A program made the translations under genes and the position numbers. From the NCBI RefSeq assembly GCF_000002995.4, contig NW_025062477.1, positions 7,784,649-7,848,648 of the forward strand: a DNA stretch of 64,000 nucleotides, given 5' to 3'. The notes under the pieces were generated by a model. It was not told the origin of the DNA. It was given only the letters and a program-made list of their open reading frames with translations, and made no database searches. This DNA comes from Brugia malayi. Taxonomy: Eukaryota > Nematoda > Chromadorea > Rhabditida > Onchocercidae. This document shows, one piece after another, positions 1 through 15,000 of this stretch (positions are counted from its first letter, which is position 1; every line of letters begins with the position of its first letter).

Positions 1-3000
1 AAGTGCCATTTCGACAATTAACGTTGTGTATATAGAGAAGACATTTCCTGGATTGACATTTAATGAACGAGCATTAAATAATGGTGCAAGGTCAGGCTGT
101 AACTCTGGTGGAACAGAGGAGAGTTTCTGGATAGTTTGTTCGGCAGACTGCATTTGCTTAGTCCATTCTGTTTTCAAGGATTGTAAAAGAATATAACAAT
201 GATTCAGAGCCCCAGCAGACTCCTAAATCATTTGAATTAAATCCATGAAATCAAAAGAAACATGTTTCAGAATTAGCTGCTTTATAAATACCACTCGAGC
301 TTTTGAAATTCATGAACAAAATAAACATATTTTAGAATTCTTAAGCTCGCATTAGCGAACTTAAGTGCTCAGTGCTCATTTCGAAAGCCAAAAGCGCCGA
401 CGATTCAAACGCATGAAAACAACTGACAATCAATGAACAAGGAAACAAGAGAAAATCTCCCCAGAACCACTCTTAAAAACTTCATTCAATGCTTACCAAA
501 GTATGAGCAACTTTCAGAGCCAAAGCAACTTGAGGCTCAGGAATTACAGATACACCGTGTTCCTGACTTGCCACTTGAGGGACATTATTCATTGCAGACA
601 TGTCAGTATCATCTTGTTGAGGTGTTGCATCACGACTAGATGATGATATATCACCTGTAAGTTCAATATCCTCCATCTGTTCTAGATCAGATTCCCCACC
701 ACCTTCTGCATCGTCTTCATCCTCCACACTTCCAGCCGGCGGGACTGCTGATACGTCAGCAGCAGTATCTAATATTGTAGTCAGCTGCAAGATAGAGAAT
801 TTTAAAATTATAGCATATATTTACTCCCTCAACAAAACAAATACAAAATGAATCTCAAATTGTTTCCCAGATTTTCGGAGTTAAAAATTTCTGTTTTATA
901 AATAATGTTTTCAGTACCACCAAAGTATATAAAGCCCCAGAATACCCTTCATTTTTTTTTCCTTTTCTGTCCAAAAACTTCTTTTTTAAGTCTAAATTTG
1001 AATGTCCAAATAAAAAGTATTGCCTTCCTAACATAACAAAGTGTTCCGCACACTATTAAAAAACTAACTTCTGCACTTTTTGGTGTAGTAACACTTTGAA
1101 TTCCATCATCGACTATCTTTCTGCTATTCATGGATGGCCAATTGTGCGATGTACATTGAACAAGGATAACATATATTAAGCGTAAAATGATTTGATCACG
1201 TTCTGCTTTCACTGTTCTTTCTGTCTGTACTTTGCTAAAGTCTAGCCCACTTATTAAATAATCGATCTGAAACTACTATGTATCGACCAATTCGAGATTT
1301 CGAAAAATACTTCCACATCTAACTAAAATTTAAAATCCAGTAGCATATTTACGAGATCGGTTAGTTGGTCTGGAGCATGTTGACCCATCAAAAACAGTAT
1401 TGTCTGTGCTGGTGCCAAACAGCGTATACCATCACAACTACAAATATCGAGTCGGGAAACAAAAGCTAGCAGAAGTTGCCCGATCCAAGCCATTTCTGAA
1501 GAAAGTAATATTTTTTTCGCGAGATCCGGACGTAAACGTCAATTCTAATATTCAGATTTTCTGTTTATCAAAAATTCAGGAAATTCCCGGCAAACCTTAG
1601 GTCAGATCGAATTGATGAATATCAAACATGATACGACTGCTACAAAATGATGAAATATGGTCTTGTTAGCAATGTCGTACACCGCCCGTGTTTATTTAAA
1701 AAAAAAAAAAAAAAAAGACGCGTGCAAATTCGTTAGTAGATACAGGATATTGAACTGAAACCTAAACAAAAAAACAATCCTGGAACTATTATTCAGTGGA
1801 GCTCTGAACATGAACAGAGTCACTATATGAAAATGTCAGTATATCTGATCAACATGCGACAACACTATCACAACTAATTGGAAGCTTTGGAGATTATAGT
1901 CTAACATATCTTGCTATAATTTTAATTGTATAGGTTAGGGAGCAAATTTCGAAAATTTCCAAAAAAAAAGAAAAAATTTCCATTTGCTTAAACTTGAAAA
2001 TTAATCCAATTTAGAAAATTGAACGAAGGAAGAAAATTTACTTCTGTTAAAATTCTCCAAATTTGATGAAGGGTTCAGCTGAACGGGTATGCCTTTCTCC
2101 TTGTTTATTTGATTTTCAAGCTCATCAATAATCGCCGGCTTAAATCCAGTAGCACCTTGGATTACAACACCCATATGTAGTCCCTCGGCGGAAGCTGTGT
2201 ACTTATCCGTCAAAGTTGTAGGTGTAATAGCACCAATAAACGAAAATAAGTTGCTATGATTTTGTACACTTGCAATACAATAGTTCGAAATTATAGATGA
2301 CATCAAACATTTGCAACGATGAGCAATGACTATGTTCTGGAATTCAGAAATTTCAAAGAATGCACGAATCAATAAAACAAATTAATGCAATTATTTTTTA
2401 GACAACAGTGACTGTAAGTAGCAAAATGAAAACTAAAGTCACGATTTAGACTATTTAAATCATAAAAACACTTTGAAGGAATAAAATGTTTAAAAAATTT
2501 GATACCAACATCCGAAAACAATATTTCCAAAATAAGCTGCGTTATTTCTGCAGAATTTTCCACATTTACAGCCAGATATACAAAAGCAGATATCAGGAAC
2601 TGCTCTAATATTGCATCCGCAGCAAAATCATTCGAGAAGATAAAATCCACACAGATATTCAAAAAAGGAAGTATATCACCGAAATCTAAATAATTGTTAT
2701 TTTTGTTGTTTTCCAACTACATTCCCGGTTTTCCACACGTAATTCTTTTACATTTTTTAGAAATTACATTATTTTAGCCGAATTTTTAATGCTTTTTACA
2801 CCACTATTTTTCAACCAATTTAATACTTATATTTATTTATATTTTATTAATATCTTAATTTTAATTTTAGCCAATTATTTCTCGTAATTCGTTTTTAGCT
2901 ACTAGTTCCAGCTGCAAATCTTTAATGAATAAATTCTCTCCAGTAACCCTCCTCGAACAAACAATTTAAACAACACATCATGAAATTTTGTGTATTTCAT

Positions 3001-6000
3001 TTAAATGTCGAGGTTGATTTAAAAAAAACTGAATTAAACAGATTCATACAAGTTACTCAACGCATGTTTTAAATATTTTTCAACCTGACCCACAAATTAC
3101 TTTTTCAGGTTAATTTTTCTGCTAATAAACCGAAGCCCGCTATATTTAATAATTAAAGCTCTCTAGTGTAATATCGATTGTATTAACATTTAAGGATGAA
3201 TGCCTGTGTCTTTTTATTTATTAGTAAGAATAATGGTGATTAACAGACTTCACTGCTGTTAACATATTAATTATTTTAATGTTTAAAGAACATTACCATC
3301 AGCATTGTTAATGGTATTAAAAAAACATACGAATAAATTCAATATGTACTACAAATATATTATTTGATTTTTATCAGCTATTTGCATAAAGTGGTGTTTA
3401 CCAAGTTCGAAAATAAAAAATCATAACTACTTAGGAAGAAATCGACGAACAATTTGCATTTTCAGTATCTTGTAATTAAAATTAGTATTCCAATCTACTT
3501 TTTGAATGAAAAATGAATTTATGAAACAAAACTAACGCTTCTTAATTAACTGGTGAAAAGATGTCACACGATGCAAAGTTATCACTTTCAACTGGGTAGC
3601 AAAGGCATTGAAAAGTGATAGCTGCAAAGTTCCAGCTTTTCGATGGTTACTGAGTGATGAAAATAAAGCAGCATCCTAGAATTATAAATAAATAACAAAA
3701 AATTGTTAACAATGTATCAACTTATCATAGATCTTAAGATCTCACAAAAAAAATATCTTCTTGTTGGCACTTAAACTCGTTAGAATAACGGTAAATATCC
3801 TGGATATTATATTCTGACTTAATAATTTACATAAGACGTGGGTCATGAATGGTAATAGCGAATTCAATATAATAAGTTGGCAGCACCATTTTGAAAATAT
3901 ACCAATTAACTGGTATATTTTCAAAAAGTCTAAACTGTTTCAATAACCTTTTGTTCGAGAAATGACGAGGTTGTAGGTGATAAATGCCTCAGCAGGATTA
4001 ATGCTCGATGATTCACGGTAACGTGCTCAAAGTCCGGAGCAGTAAAATTTAATGCAACTGATAGAAGCCAATCCATGCGCTAAAAAATTATGTAGGCTTA
4101 AAACTACAGAAAATCGAAAAAATACCTTTGTAAAAAAAAAATAGAAATATATAATTACCCCTTCGCGAAAAAATAATTTATGGACTTATTTGGGGAAGAC
4201 ACTTCGGCAGACACAGCAGAAATCACAAACATCTTATAAAAGAGCAAAGTTTAAAGGAAGGGTAACCTTCCGTTTGGTACAATAATGTAGCCTGTAACAT
4301 GTAGAGATAAATGAGGCAACCAGTTGCTCGGGGAGAGTAATAATTTGGTTAAAACGATAGGAAGCCGTAGGAAAACCAAAATCTTTTTTCGTTTTGCCGA
4401 AAACCTAAAATTTATAGCAATATATAAAAATAGTAAAAAGTTCACTGAAATATGTAATTTTATGTTTATATATTATATCAGCCAAAAGGAAAAATTTAAA
4501 TTTAATTAAAAAAGATGAAAAAGTCCACCTTAATCGACCAAATTTGTGCAGGTACATTGTTACAAATGAAATTCAATGTCACTTCATTGTTGCTGCAAAT
4601 ACATAATCATACACATAAGTAGTAACAAATAAATTTTGGCATTAAGTCGCATATAAGATTTAACATTGATTATTCCTCCAATACCATGTCTTCAAAAGCT
4701 TTAATTTAGGTTTACCGATTTCTTTTGTGAGAATCACTAAAGTTAATATGGATTATAGAGATATAAAGGTTATAATTCTGCGCAAATTTCAACAAATTTA
4801 ACATGACTAATGATCAGCATTTTTAAAAGATCGAAAATAAGCACTACTGCCTTTTAAACTTGCTTAAAAAGGAAATTTTTTCTACTCTATAGCTACCAGT
4901 TGCTTTCTTCTGCAGAAAAACTATGAGCTAAATCGCATATATATTTTAAATACTTGATGTGATTACAGAAAGCACTCTTCATTAATAATAATAATAATGA
5001 AATAGAGGAAAAAACACAAACTAACTTTTGGGAATGTTAACATCTACAGTCTTTGTCTACTGTGCCATCTATGACAAACATTACGAGCATGGAAATGAAA
5101 TAACGACTTGAAGAAAAAAAATTACCAATTGATAGATTGCTTTCGTGTCAATCGTACATCGAACATTCGTGGCGTCTTCGTTTGTAAGTTGATCTTTTTG
5201 CCAAAAACCGTAACACTTGTGGGACACTTGTCTGGTGTGACCTCGATGCGTAATGCACATATGACGCAGTTCCAATCCAGGTTCTTCACCACAACTTCAA
5301 ATTCTTTTTGCTGAAATTGAGAAGAAATTTAATAACAGAAACTGAAAAGTTTTGTTCATACTTCATTTAGATATCTAGCCTGCTTAAAAGACAACTGGGA
5401 TTATATCTAACGATACAGCCAATTCAATGCCAGAAAAAAACTGGTTTTCAAATGTTTTGGTCTCTCAACTCAAAGATTTGTTTTTGCTTATTGCTCACCT
5501 TACAAATATTACACTCAGTGCGAGTACGATAAAAAGGACATGGCATACCTTCAAACAAACAGCGCTCATTCCGGAAGTGGTAATCCTCTTTGTTAGCTCA
5601 ACAGTGTCATAAACTTGCTCAAGTGCTTTACTGTAAAATTCTAATTTTTGGATTGGACGACACTGTTCAAATACTGTAACCATATCTGATTCTGGTATCT
5701 CATCCTCCATAATAGTGCATGGTTTTACTTCTGTTTCCAATACTGAACGTTCCACGTCCTTCACCCAAAAATCAGGTTCCATTAACCAACAACTGAAATT
5801 CCCATCTTTTTTTCAAAATTTCTAAAAGATCAAGACAAAAACAAGATCACTAGGTGCCACTATGTCAGGGAAAACAAAACGCACTGTAAAACAATTTGCT
5901 TTGAAACAATCTTACAAGTGTAAAACCATTTTTAATATTCTGACTGCTTACAAAAACCAAAGATGATAATTATTTCAAATATTTAGAGCTACACAGTTGT

Positions 6001-9000
6001 TTTTTTTCGGCTTGAAATTTCTAGACACTTCTTCAAAAACTTAAAGTATAGTATAGGTCTAACAATGATGCAAATGTATCTTAATTTTATATGGACGGCA
6101 ACTACATTTCAAATTACGGTAATCTTGTAAAGATGATGGTAACCTCCGAAAGAGCTGTACGTTTTGATCTGTCAGAATTTGTATGAGAAATTGAGATACG
6201 CAATCTGAGCCAAGTAGCATGCATTGAGTTGTTGCAGGATCAGTTAGAGTCTTCGTTTGTGTATATAGAGTATTGCCATATGGGTATAGGAAAACAACAT
6301 AAGCACTTGATGGATGCGAGAGAGCTGCAAAGACTCCGGCGCATTCACACCAATTCATCAGCGGAAAGTCGAATGGAAGACTTTTAGCTTCTTCGAATTC
6401 TGTACCATTGAAGTGCAATACATATGTGTTACCTGAAACAAAGTTTACCCACGGAAAATGATAAAAAAGAAACGAATTAATAAGTAAGGATTAACAGTTG
6501 GCAATATAACCAATTCCGTAGATTCATTTATAGAAATCTTGTCATCTAAGGAAGTAAAGCTCACTTTCCATAGAAACGAATAAAAATCGAATTTCTGTGG
6601 AATAATGCATGGAGATGGCACTGGAAGTTGTTGGCAACTGTAGCGTTGTTGTCATAAAATAAGAAGCTCCATCAGCACGTCTAGCTTTTTCCAATTCCTC
6701 CATGTAAACGTGTCCTGCGGACGAGAGTACAATGATAATGATCAAACCATCGTTCCGCTTACCTGTAAAAGATGATATAATTAAAAACGGTTCATATCTG
6801 TTTCAGGATATTTGAATAATCTTCAGGAAACGGATAAGTAAAATGCACAAAGCCAAAATCGAAGAAAAAAAAAAATAGAGTTTTTAGTCTCCCGCCTTAC
6901 ATACCAAATGCCAGTTCGGTAACATCGCCCATTGGAAGGACGAATTCGAAAGTTGATGGAACATTCGCCGAATTTAAGTCATAAATTCGAATAAACTGCA
7001 ATGCCGCAACCGCTATCATATTGTTATTATTACAATTAATCCACCTCATCTTAAAAAAAGCAGCTGTTACGGGAAAGCAAAATAATTACGGATGAAAAAC
7101 TTAAATTTGCAAGAATATTATCAACATAAATAGTTAACTAAATTTAAAAAATGGTATTGTGTGCACTAAAAAACGACAATCCCTTTAGTTATAAATTTCG
7201 AAAAACTACAAGTAAATTTACTAAATAACAAGAAGATAACTCTATCCATCCATCTGTCGTGGTTATGAAGTGAAACTCAAAATAGTTAAAAGCATACCTT
7301 TGGAACAACATAAGACGGAAATGCGTTAGTAAATTCAACATTTTGCTTTTCAGATACATCACCATCCTTACTAATCCGTAGGATGAGACACTGATTCAAG
7401 CCGCATACAGCTAGTAAATCATTCATACTTGCAAGTGCAACTATTTTGAATCCAGCTACATCTAATTCAACTCGCTGCAAGCAAAGGAATAAGAAAATGG
7501 TAGCAGTACAGATGAACAATGAAGAATTATCTTGCTTGGACTCGATAAAAGAATTTATGGTATCGAAGATATAGTCTTTTCTACTTATTCATTCATTTGG
7601 TCAGCGCAAGTAACTTTAGCGGATTACCAAAAAGAAAGCTTCTCAGTCTGCCTGACAAAAAGCGTGTCAATCACCCTATCAATCTTATCACTGCAAATTT
7701 TATGATGTGTATATGCAAATATAAGCATGAACAGAATTAGCAAAAATAGCTTATAAATCTAGAAACTCTTATGGTTATAAATGGAACTGACTGGTATATC
7801 GCAATCCCTCGTAGATGCACTCAACAACGATCGAATGCCTAGCAAAACAATCTTCGAGGTTTCCTGCACAGCAGCGAGAAGAATAGTACCACCAATTTCA
7901 AGAGACGCTATTATATTATCTACACTTTTTCCTGTTTCAGTTCGTTTATCGAAAAGAGTTTTAGGACATGCAGTTAGTGGCTCCTAAAAGATGAAAGAAT
8001 TGAAAGCAATAAATTCAAATAAATTATTGAATTTTAAAAATAATATCCGGAATTCTGCTTACTGCCTAATAAGCACAGCATGTAATATCTCATACTTCAA
8101 ATTTTCAGATGAAATAGAAAAATGATTGCCTAGAAATGCATTATTTTTCATAACTTGTATTAATACAGTTTCCTGTATTTTGACCAGTGATATCTAATAT
8201 CTCACCTATTTACGTCATCAGCATTTACGTCATTCTTTCAAAACCAAATGGAACTATGCAGTTTTAACAAAGAACCCACACACCATAATAACACGATCTG
8301 TTGATATTGTCAAGCCTTGTGTCAGTTTTGCGCCAACATCGTTTAGTCGTGTTTCGCGGATCTTATTTGATCGCAAACGCACTCCTTCCTTCACTGCAGT
8401 AATCAGTGATACAATATTTTCCCGATTAGCTGTCAATATCTCCATAAACTGACACTAAAAAAATTGATAATAAAATAGAAATATCCAAAAATAAGATATA
8501 AATTTAGCAAACTTGATGTTGGTATGTGAGCAGATCCAAAAATCAAAAACGAAAAATTCATGAGGAATATTCTTCGGGAGATATAACATAAAAGGAAATA
8601 ATAGATATGCAGCTATTAAATCTTTCAATTTCAAGAAATGAGTAAAAATGAACTCTTCTGCTTTAGATTAGCATTTTATTGAATGACAGAGCATTTTATT
8701 GAATTTATTGAATGGCTTACCACCATCACATTACTCAAACTGCCTAAGTCAATCAAAAATATTATTCGAGTTAGATGCAAAACATCATAGAAATCAGCAA
8801 ATTGAAGAAAAAAGTAATCATACCAAATGATTTTCAATTTCTGCCTTGTCTTCATCTATAACCAACAGATGACTAAACAGACTCAATCTGTGCTTTGACG
8901 ATTTTAGGCGATTACTAGGCAATGTCGTATATTTTTGATTACTAACACGCTGCGGCTTAGGATGTGATGTAGACTTCAATGCAACACAACCTTTAGCTCC

Positions 9001-12000
9001 GCAGTCGCAAAAGAATGATCCAAATTTACTGAAGATTTAAATGATAAAGCAAGTTAGTCATTTCAAACTCGGTCAAACAGAAATTTAAATGATAAAGCGG
9101 CTTACTCATCTCAGATATAGATTTCAATGCAACACAACCTACACCCAACACTGGAAGTCTAATTTTCAAAAACTGAATATAAGTATGTTTTCAACTATAA
9201 AGTATAGATAAAGTTCTGTTTTTGTTATAACAATTAAGAATAACAATTTTCTCTTCATGAAAAACAAAATTAAAACAAAAATAAGAAAAGATAAATAATA
9301 TTCTTATTTCTCAAAATGGACTAGTTGATAGTTTCAGGCTGTATTTCCCTAATGCTTAAGAAAGATTTAAAGTGCCACCTGTATGATAGATCATGACCTC
9401 GATGACAATTAACCGCACACACTGAACAAACACCTTCTCCTTCAACCATACCACAAGTGTAACAATTGTACCAGTGCTGTTGAATAAACTGCTTCGCCGT
9501 TGAAGCGAATGTACACAGTGGTAATGCACGACTACGCGAACTCGTCGTCTTCTAAAAATTTTAACATCGAAATCCTGCATCACGGAAAGTACCGTTACTT
9601 GTGTTACTACTGCAACATAACGTATAATTGTAAAATATAAATAAATTAATTCTACGTATAAATTTTGCGGAATATTCGTAATTTTACTAAACTCTGAAAC
9701 ATTTTCTGTTTCATCTTCTAATTAAGACGATGATTACACACTGCATAATCGCACATTGTCGGAAATTCTTATTCGAGATGTTAAACGAATATTATTTACC
9801 CACTGCAATTTTGAGTTTACTGACCAATTTAAACCACACACACCTCTGTCATAATAAGAAAATCTACAAAGCAATTCTACCTTAATTATATGCTTCGGAG
9901 TAAAAACTGTGAAAAGATCGTCTGAATCGTCTCTGATAACACTTGGAGGACAAAGAGTCCGGCACAAACTATCGATATAATCTAATATGTTACACAGGAA
10001 AAAAAACGCATACAAAACAGTTGTGACCTGCGAACTTGATACATTAGATGAGCCTTTTAAAAGCTGAAATGTATTACATATAAGACTTATTGGAAAATAG
10101 GAGTTGAGTCAGTTAAATTGGATTATTCGCATAAATCACTGCCAAGTTGGTCAGTGAAATTCCAGAGGCATGCTGCATATATCGTGGAACAACAACTGGT
10201 CCAAGATATCAAGAGTCACAGCTGATTCGGGAAATTCGCAAAAACTGGCTATTAAAAATAAGATAAAGATATGAAATGTTTCAGGTAAAATTAAACATCA
10301 CCTCCAATCCATCTTTTCGGATTACATCAACCAAATTACAAAATAACTTTGCGCATTGCTGAATTAAATGACAGTGTATTTTTGGACCACCAATATTTAA
10401 CAATGTTAACAAACATTTACTGAAGATATTCATTTCTTTGAACTGCTCACACCTCTGATCTGAGGAACTATTATCTTCTTTCTCATTCTGATTGTTCTGA
10501 AAAAAATAACTAATGCTTCTTATAATATATTGTTTTTTAGATTCTGAAACGAAAAATGTCACAAAAGGCACGGATGAATAAATACCATTTTTCTGCAGCA
10601 TAGTGATGCATACGCCCATCGATCACTTCGTTTCACTTCAATGGAGGAACTATCGGCTGTTCGTTGATGAACATTCTCGCCAAAAAGGATATTAATCAAT
10701 TGTTCTAACAAATTTCGAAACGCTGGATCTACGAAATTTGGCTTTCGATGCCTATCACCTGCTAAATATTCAATCAAAGGTTGCAGCATACAAAATGTCT
10801 CAAGCGGGACTGCACTAACGTTAACCCAGTGAACAAGTAAATTCTGATGTATCTTGAGCGGTGACAGAAATCGTGAATTCAAGTGTGAATCTGAAAAAAA
10901 GATTACCTACAGGAAAAAAGAGTGAATACAGCGTAATAATAATCACCCTGATACAATGGATTTCCAAATCTAACTGCCAAAACTAAAGTTTTGAAACCAT
11001 CTATAAATTAAGAAACACACTTTTCAAGCAACAAATGGTCGAAAGCAAGTTGACAAATGGTACTGAACGTTTCATAAGTGAATCATCCATCGCAATGTGA
11101 CTCAGAACGGACGAAAAGATGTCTTCTGGCAACGTATTCCACGGCAAATTGACAGAGCTTTGTGATGAGATCAAATGTATTAAGACAGAGCAAAAAACTG
11201 ATTGACCATTGCTAAAAGCGTGAATATAAAGTGAATGACAACAGAAGCCATTTTTTTTTCAGAGTTTATTGAAAAGTAGATCACAGAATAGTTTGAAAAC
11301 ACATATTTCAACAATTTATTAGATTTTCTTGTAAAATGCTAAAAATTCTCGTAAACATATGGAGATAATGCAGATTGTTTTAAAATACGGAAAAAAAAGA
11401 CATACAGTAAATTTGTTTCTGTGGCAATCTGTTGAGCTAATATTCCATCCAATAAAGTAGAAACAATACGAGCTAGATGACTGCTCATTACCAGAACTGC
11501 ATTCATTTTGGACAACACCGACTGATTCAATTCACGTGTTGCTGTTCCTGTGAGGTCCGAACTCTGGATAAAAATCATCCAATCAAGAAGCAATCGCGTT
11601 TCCTCTTGACGTCGCACACAACTTCTAAAATAACTCCATTTTTAAATTCATTTCGTTCCCTAATAAAATGTAATAAAATGCCAATACGAAATCTCCCAGC
11701 TCCCAATTTCTCTAATTTCAATCAGCGATTAAGAAAATTCAAAGTAGCAGAATGCCTACTACTTTAATAATTTATATCAATTGTAATACTTTGCTAATAA
11801 ACGTCACTAGTAAAGTTCTTTGATCGAACACTTTTTTATGTCTCAAGCATTTTAGTATACTAAAAAACGAGTGTTCTTGACATGGTCTATTCTATTCTAC
11901 CAAAACAGAAGAAACACTAACCCTTTGGCATAAAATTAGAAAAAACTAACCTTGATAATAACTGATTAAGTACAAATCGAGTTGTATTATCGCAAAGTGA

Positions 12001-15000
12001 ACAGAATGCAGCAAACATCTGCAAAGCAAATTGAAAATGAGATCGAATATCCTAGATTTCTTTTTCCAAAATAATTTTGTAACTAATAAGTTTGAATGCA
12101 AAGGCGAACAATTACTAAGTGCAAACCACACGTAGAATTATTGATATACACTTTGATTTCATCTAAGGTACTTTTTATGCTCTTCCATGTGAAAGATTCC
12201 TTTCTACAGTTAAGTAAATGAAGACCGATGAAATTTCAAATTCATTCTATTCTCCTTGCGATACGAACAGATACCACTATGATATGAATTCAATTGGCGA
12301 AATGCAATATAAACACTTATGCATCAGTTAGGGTTACCAGTATCAAAAATTCAAACAAAATGAAAAAAAAAAAAAAACATTACTAGAACTACTAGAACAC
12401 TTCATACCTCAAAAAATTTAAGAAAAATTTCCTCAGAGTTTAGTATATACAATATGCGGATGTGGGGAGCTCACGAATCAACTTCATCCACGAACCAACT
12501 TTACATGGAATTTACAAAAACTTTTCCATTAATCTTAAATGTATTAGTAATTTTTACCTGTTTCTTAATATCCTGCACTTTTGTAACAACAGAACACGGT
12601 GACTTAAATGTATCACTTATTGCATCCAACATAGCTGGTGTACAAGAAAACTTTAGTTCAGGTAACATAAGTCCGGCCCATGCACGAACTAACTTTAATA
12701 AATCATCATTCAGAATAGAATGAAGTTCACCACGTGCATGAGGGACTGCACTGTTCAGTACGTCACTTTTTGCAAGCGACAACGATACTGCACATGCACC
12801 CAAAGACAATGTGACTTTACTACGTTCACAAATTACATTTCTGAAATATATTGAAACTAACTGAAGAGCAGATTGGAATTACCAACACTGTTTGATGATT
12901 AATAAAACTACATGTCGCTAGAATATCTGTAACCGCGTTAGACAGAGTAGATCCAACAAAAAATGTCGCAATGCCAGCCATTAAATCATTCCATTTTTCG
13001 TTAATAAAATTTTTAAATACCGCTCTTAAGTACCGTTCTTCTCCGTTGGAATCAATCAGCTAACTCGTAGTGTTAGTATTGATTTCATCGTTGGGTTGTA
13101 AACTGCTTAGTGCTTCGCTCCTCGAGAACAACTTAACTCCCACAACAATAAAGAATTCCAGAATAAATTTCCTTGATCTCTGCGTTGACTAATAGATAAA
13201 AATATCGAAATACTTACATTGCATTCTTATACATTCCAGAAATGAATTCAGTCATCCGGATGAGTTCCTCTGTTGAGCAACGATACTTTCTTAGCTGGTT
13301 GTAAAATAACAATAGAGAATCATAATATATCAGAGGTAAATTGACGAGGTCAATGAGAGACTGAAAAACATATATGAATTCTACGAAAATTCACACATAT
13401 GTATTACAAATTCTGATACCATTAACAAAAGCTGACAACTAAATCTAAGAAATTTTGACATGAAAATCTGAATCTAACTTGCTACTGAAAAAAAAAAAAC
13501 TTAAGCGTAAACTTACACAATCATCTATAATTGGCAAACCAATAGTAACCAGTGTTTCGACTTTAAGCACATAATCTACGTATATATTTGTGATCCCATC
13601 ATTGAATTTCTATGAAAGAAAGAAAAAAATTAAACAGCAAAAAACACCACTACATACTCTATATAAAACATATTTCTAAAAATATAGAAATCACTTCTAC
13701 GAGGTCCTACAACTCGTCTGATAGCCTACTGATGCTCCGATTTCTTTAGCTATGTGTCACAATACAAAGCAATATTTTTAAAAATGTTCAAATCTCAGGC
13801 ACAACATATTCTCCCGAAAGAAATACACAGATCAGAAATACAAATTTCTTTCAGTTACAGCACAAACATCGATTTGTAAAAAACTTACATCCAAATAAGC
13901 TGCGTAAATGCTATTCAACAGTAAGGGACGAATGCGTATAAAATGGCAGCGTTCAGCGGAAAGAATAGCAGTACCATTCACAATTTTTGAGAGAAACGAA
14001 ACTGTAGGCTTAAAGACTTCAAAATGAACAGATTTATAAAAATGACACTAATGACTAATGAAAATTGAAAACGGAAGAAATCCTCACTATCACACATCCC
14101 GAAAACCGAGACAAGAAGGACAATTCACGCACTTAGAGATGAATATCCTGATAATGTTCAACGAATATCATTTCACCTATTTCAACACAACTGAAGTGAT
14201 AAGCCCAAAAGCACATAAAAAATTCATTTTTTCTACAGTCGTACCGGCAAAATGATATGTGCAGGAAGGTGCTCCTCATCCCACTGCATATCATATAGCC
14301 AACTGATATACAAATCATGCAGTTCATCCCAGTGATTGAAATTAAACATAGAACGAGTTAATAAAGCATCGTTCCATTTCGGTGCTCTCTTTAGATCTGC
14401 AAGAAAGTATTTCGCCTTTACAGTAGCTATAAATACAGAAATATTTTTTTTTTTTTCAAAACGTTGATTCTTGGGTAACGCGTTAAATACTATACATTAT
14501 AAAATATTTTAGAAATTAAGTTATGAAGTTGATACCACCAGTTCAAACAATGGTACAAAGTTAAGAAAATAAGGAACATATCCCACCGAAAAAGTCACAA
14601 CAACATTTTCGAAACTTTTCCATGACCACGTCTTTTTCACCACGAGATTGGCCTCCAACTAACAAGAGATGAACAGCTTCTAACGTATACCGTACCCTTG
14701 GGCGCTTTACACCACTGAAATATCAAAGCGGTCAAAACTATGCAGTGAATTAATTATAGCATCATATAATACAGTTTGGTTGCGGGTATCTTTTAGTACA
14801 GTAGATATGAGTAAAGTACTCAAAATAGTGAAGCCAAGAAAAATACAGCTCATCTAGTTTACCATTTCGAATTCCAACTAAAGAAGAAAAACTAAAAAAG
14901 AAAAAAACCTCTTTAGTACGTCATATAACATGTGCATTGCATAATCAGCTGACTTTTTCAGATCTTCAATATCTAATAGTTCAGAAATACATTCGAGAAG

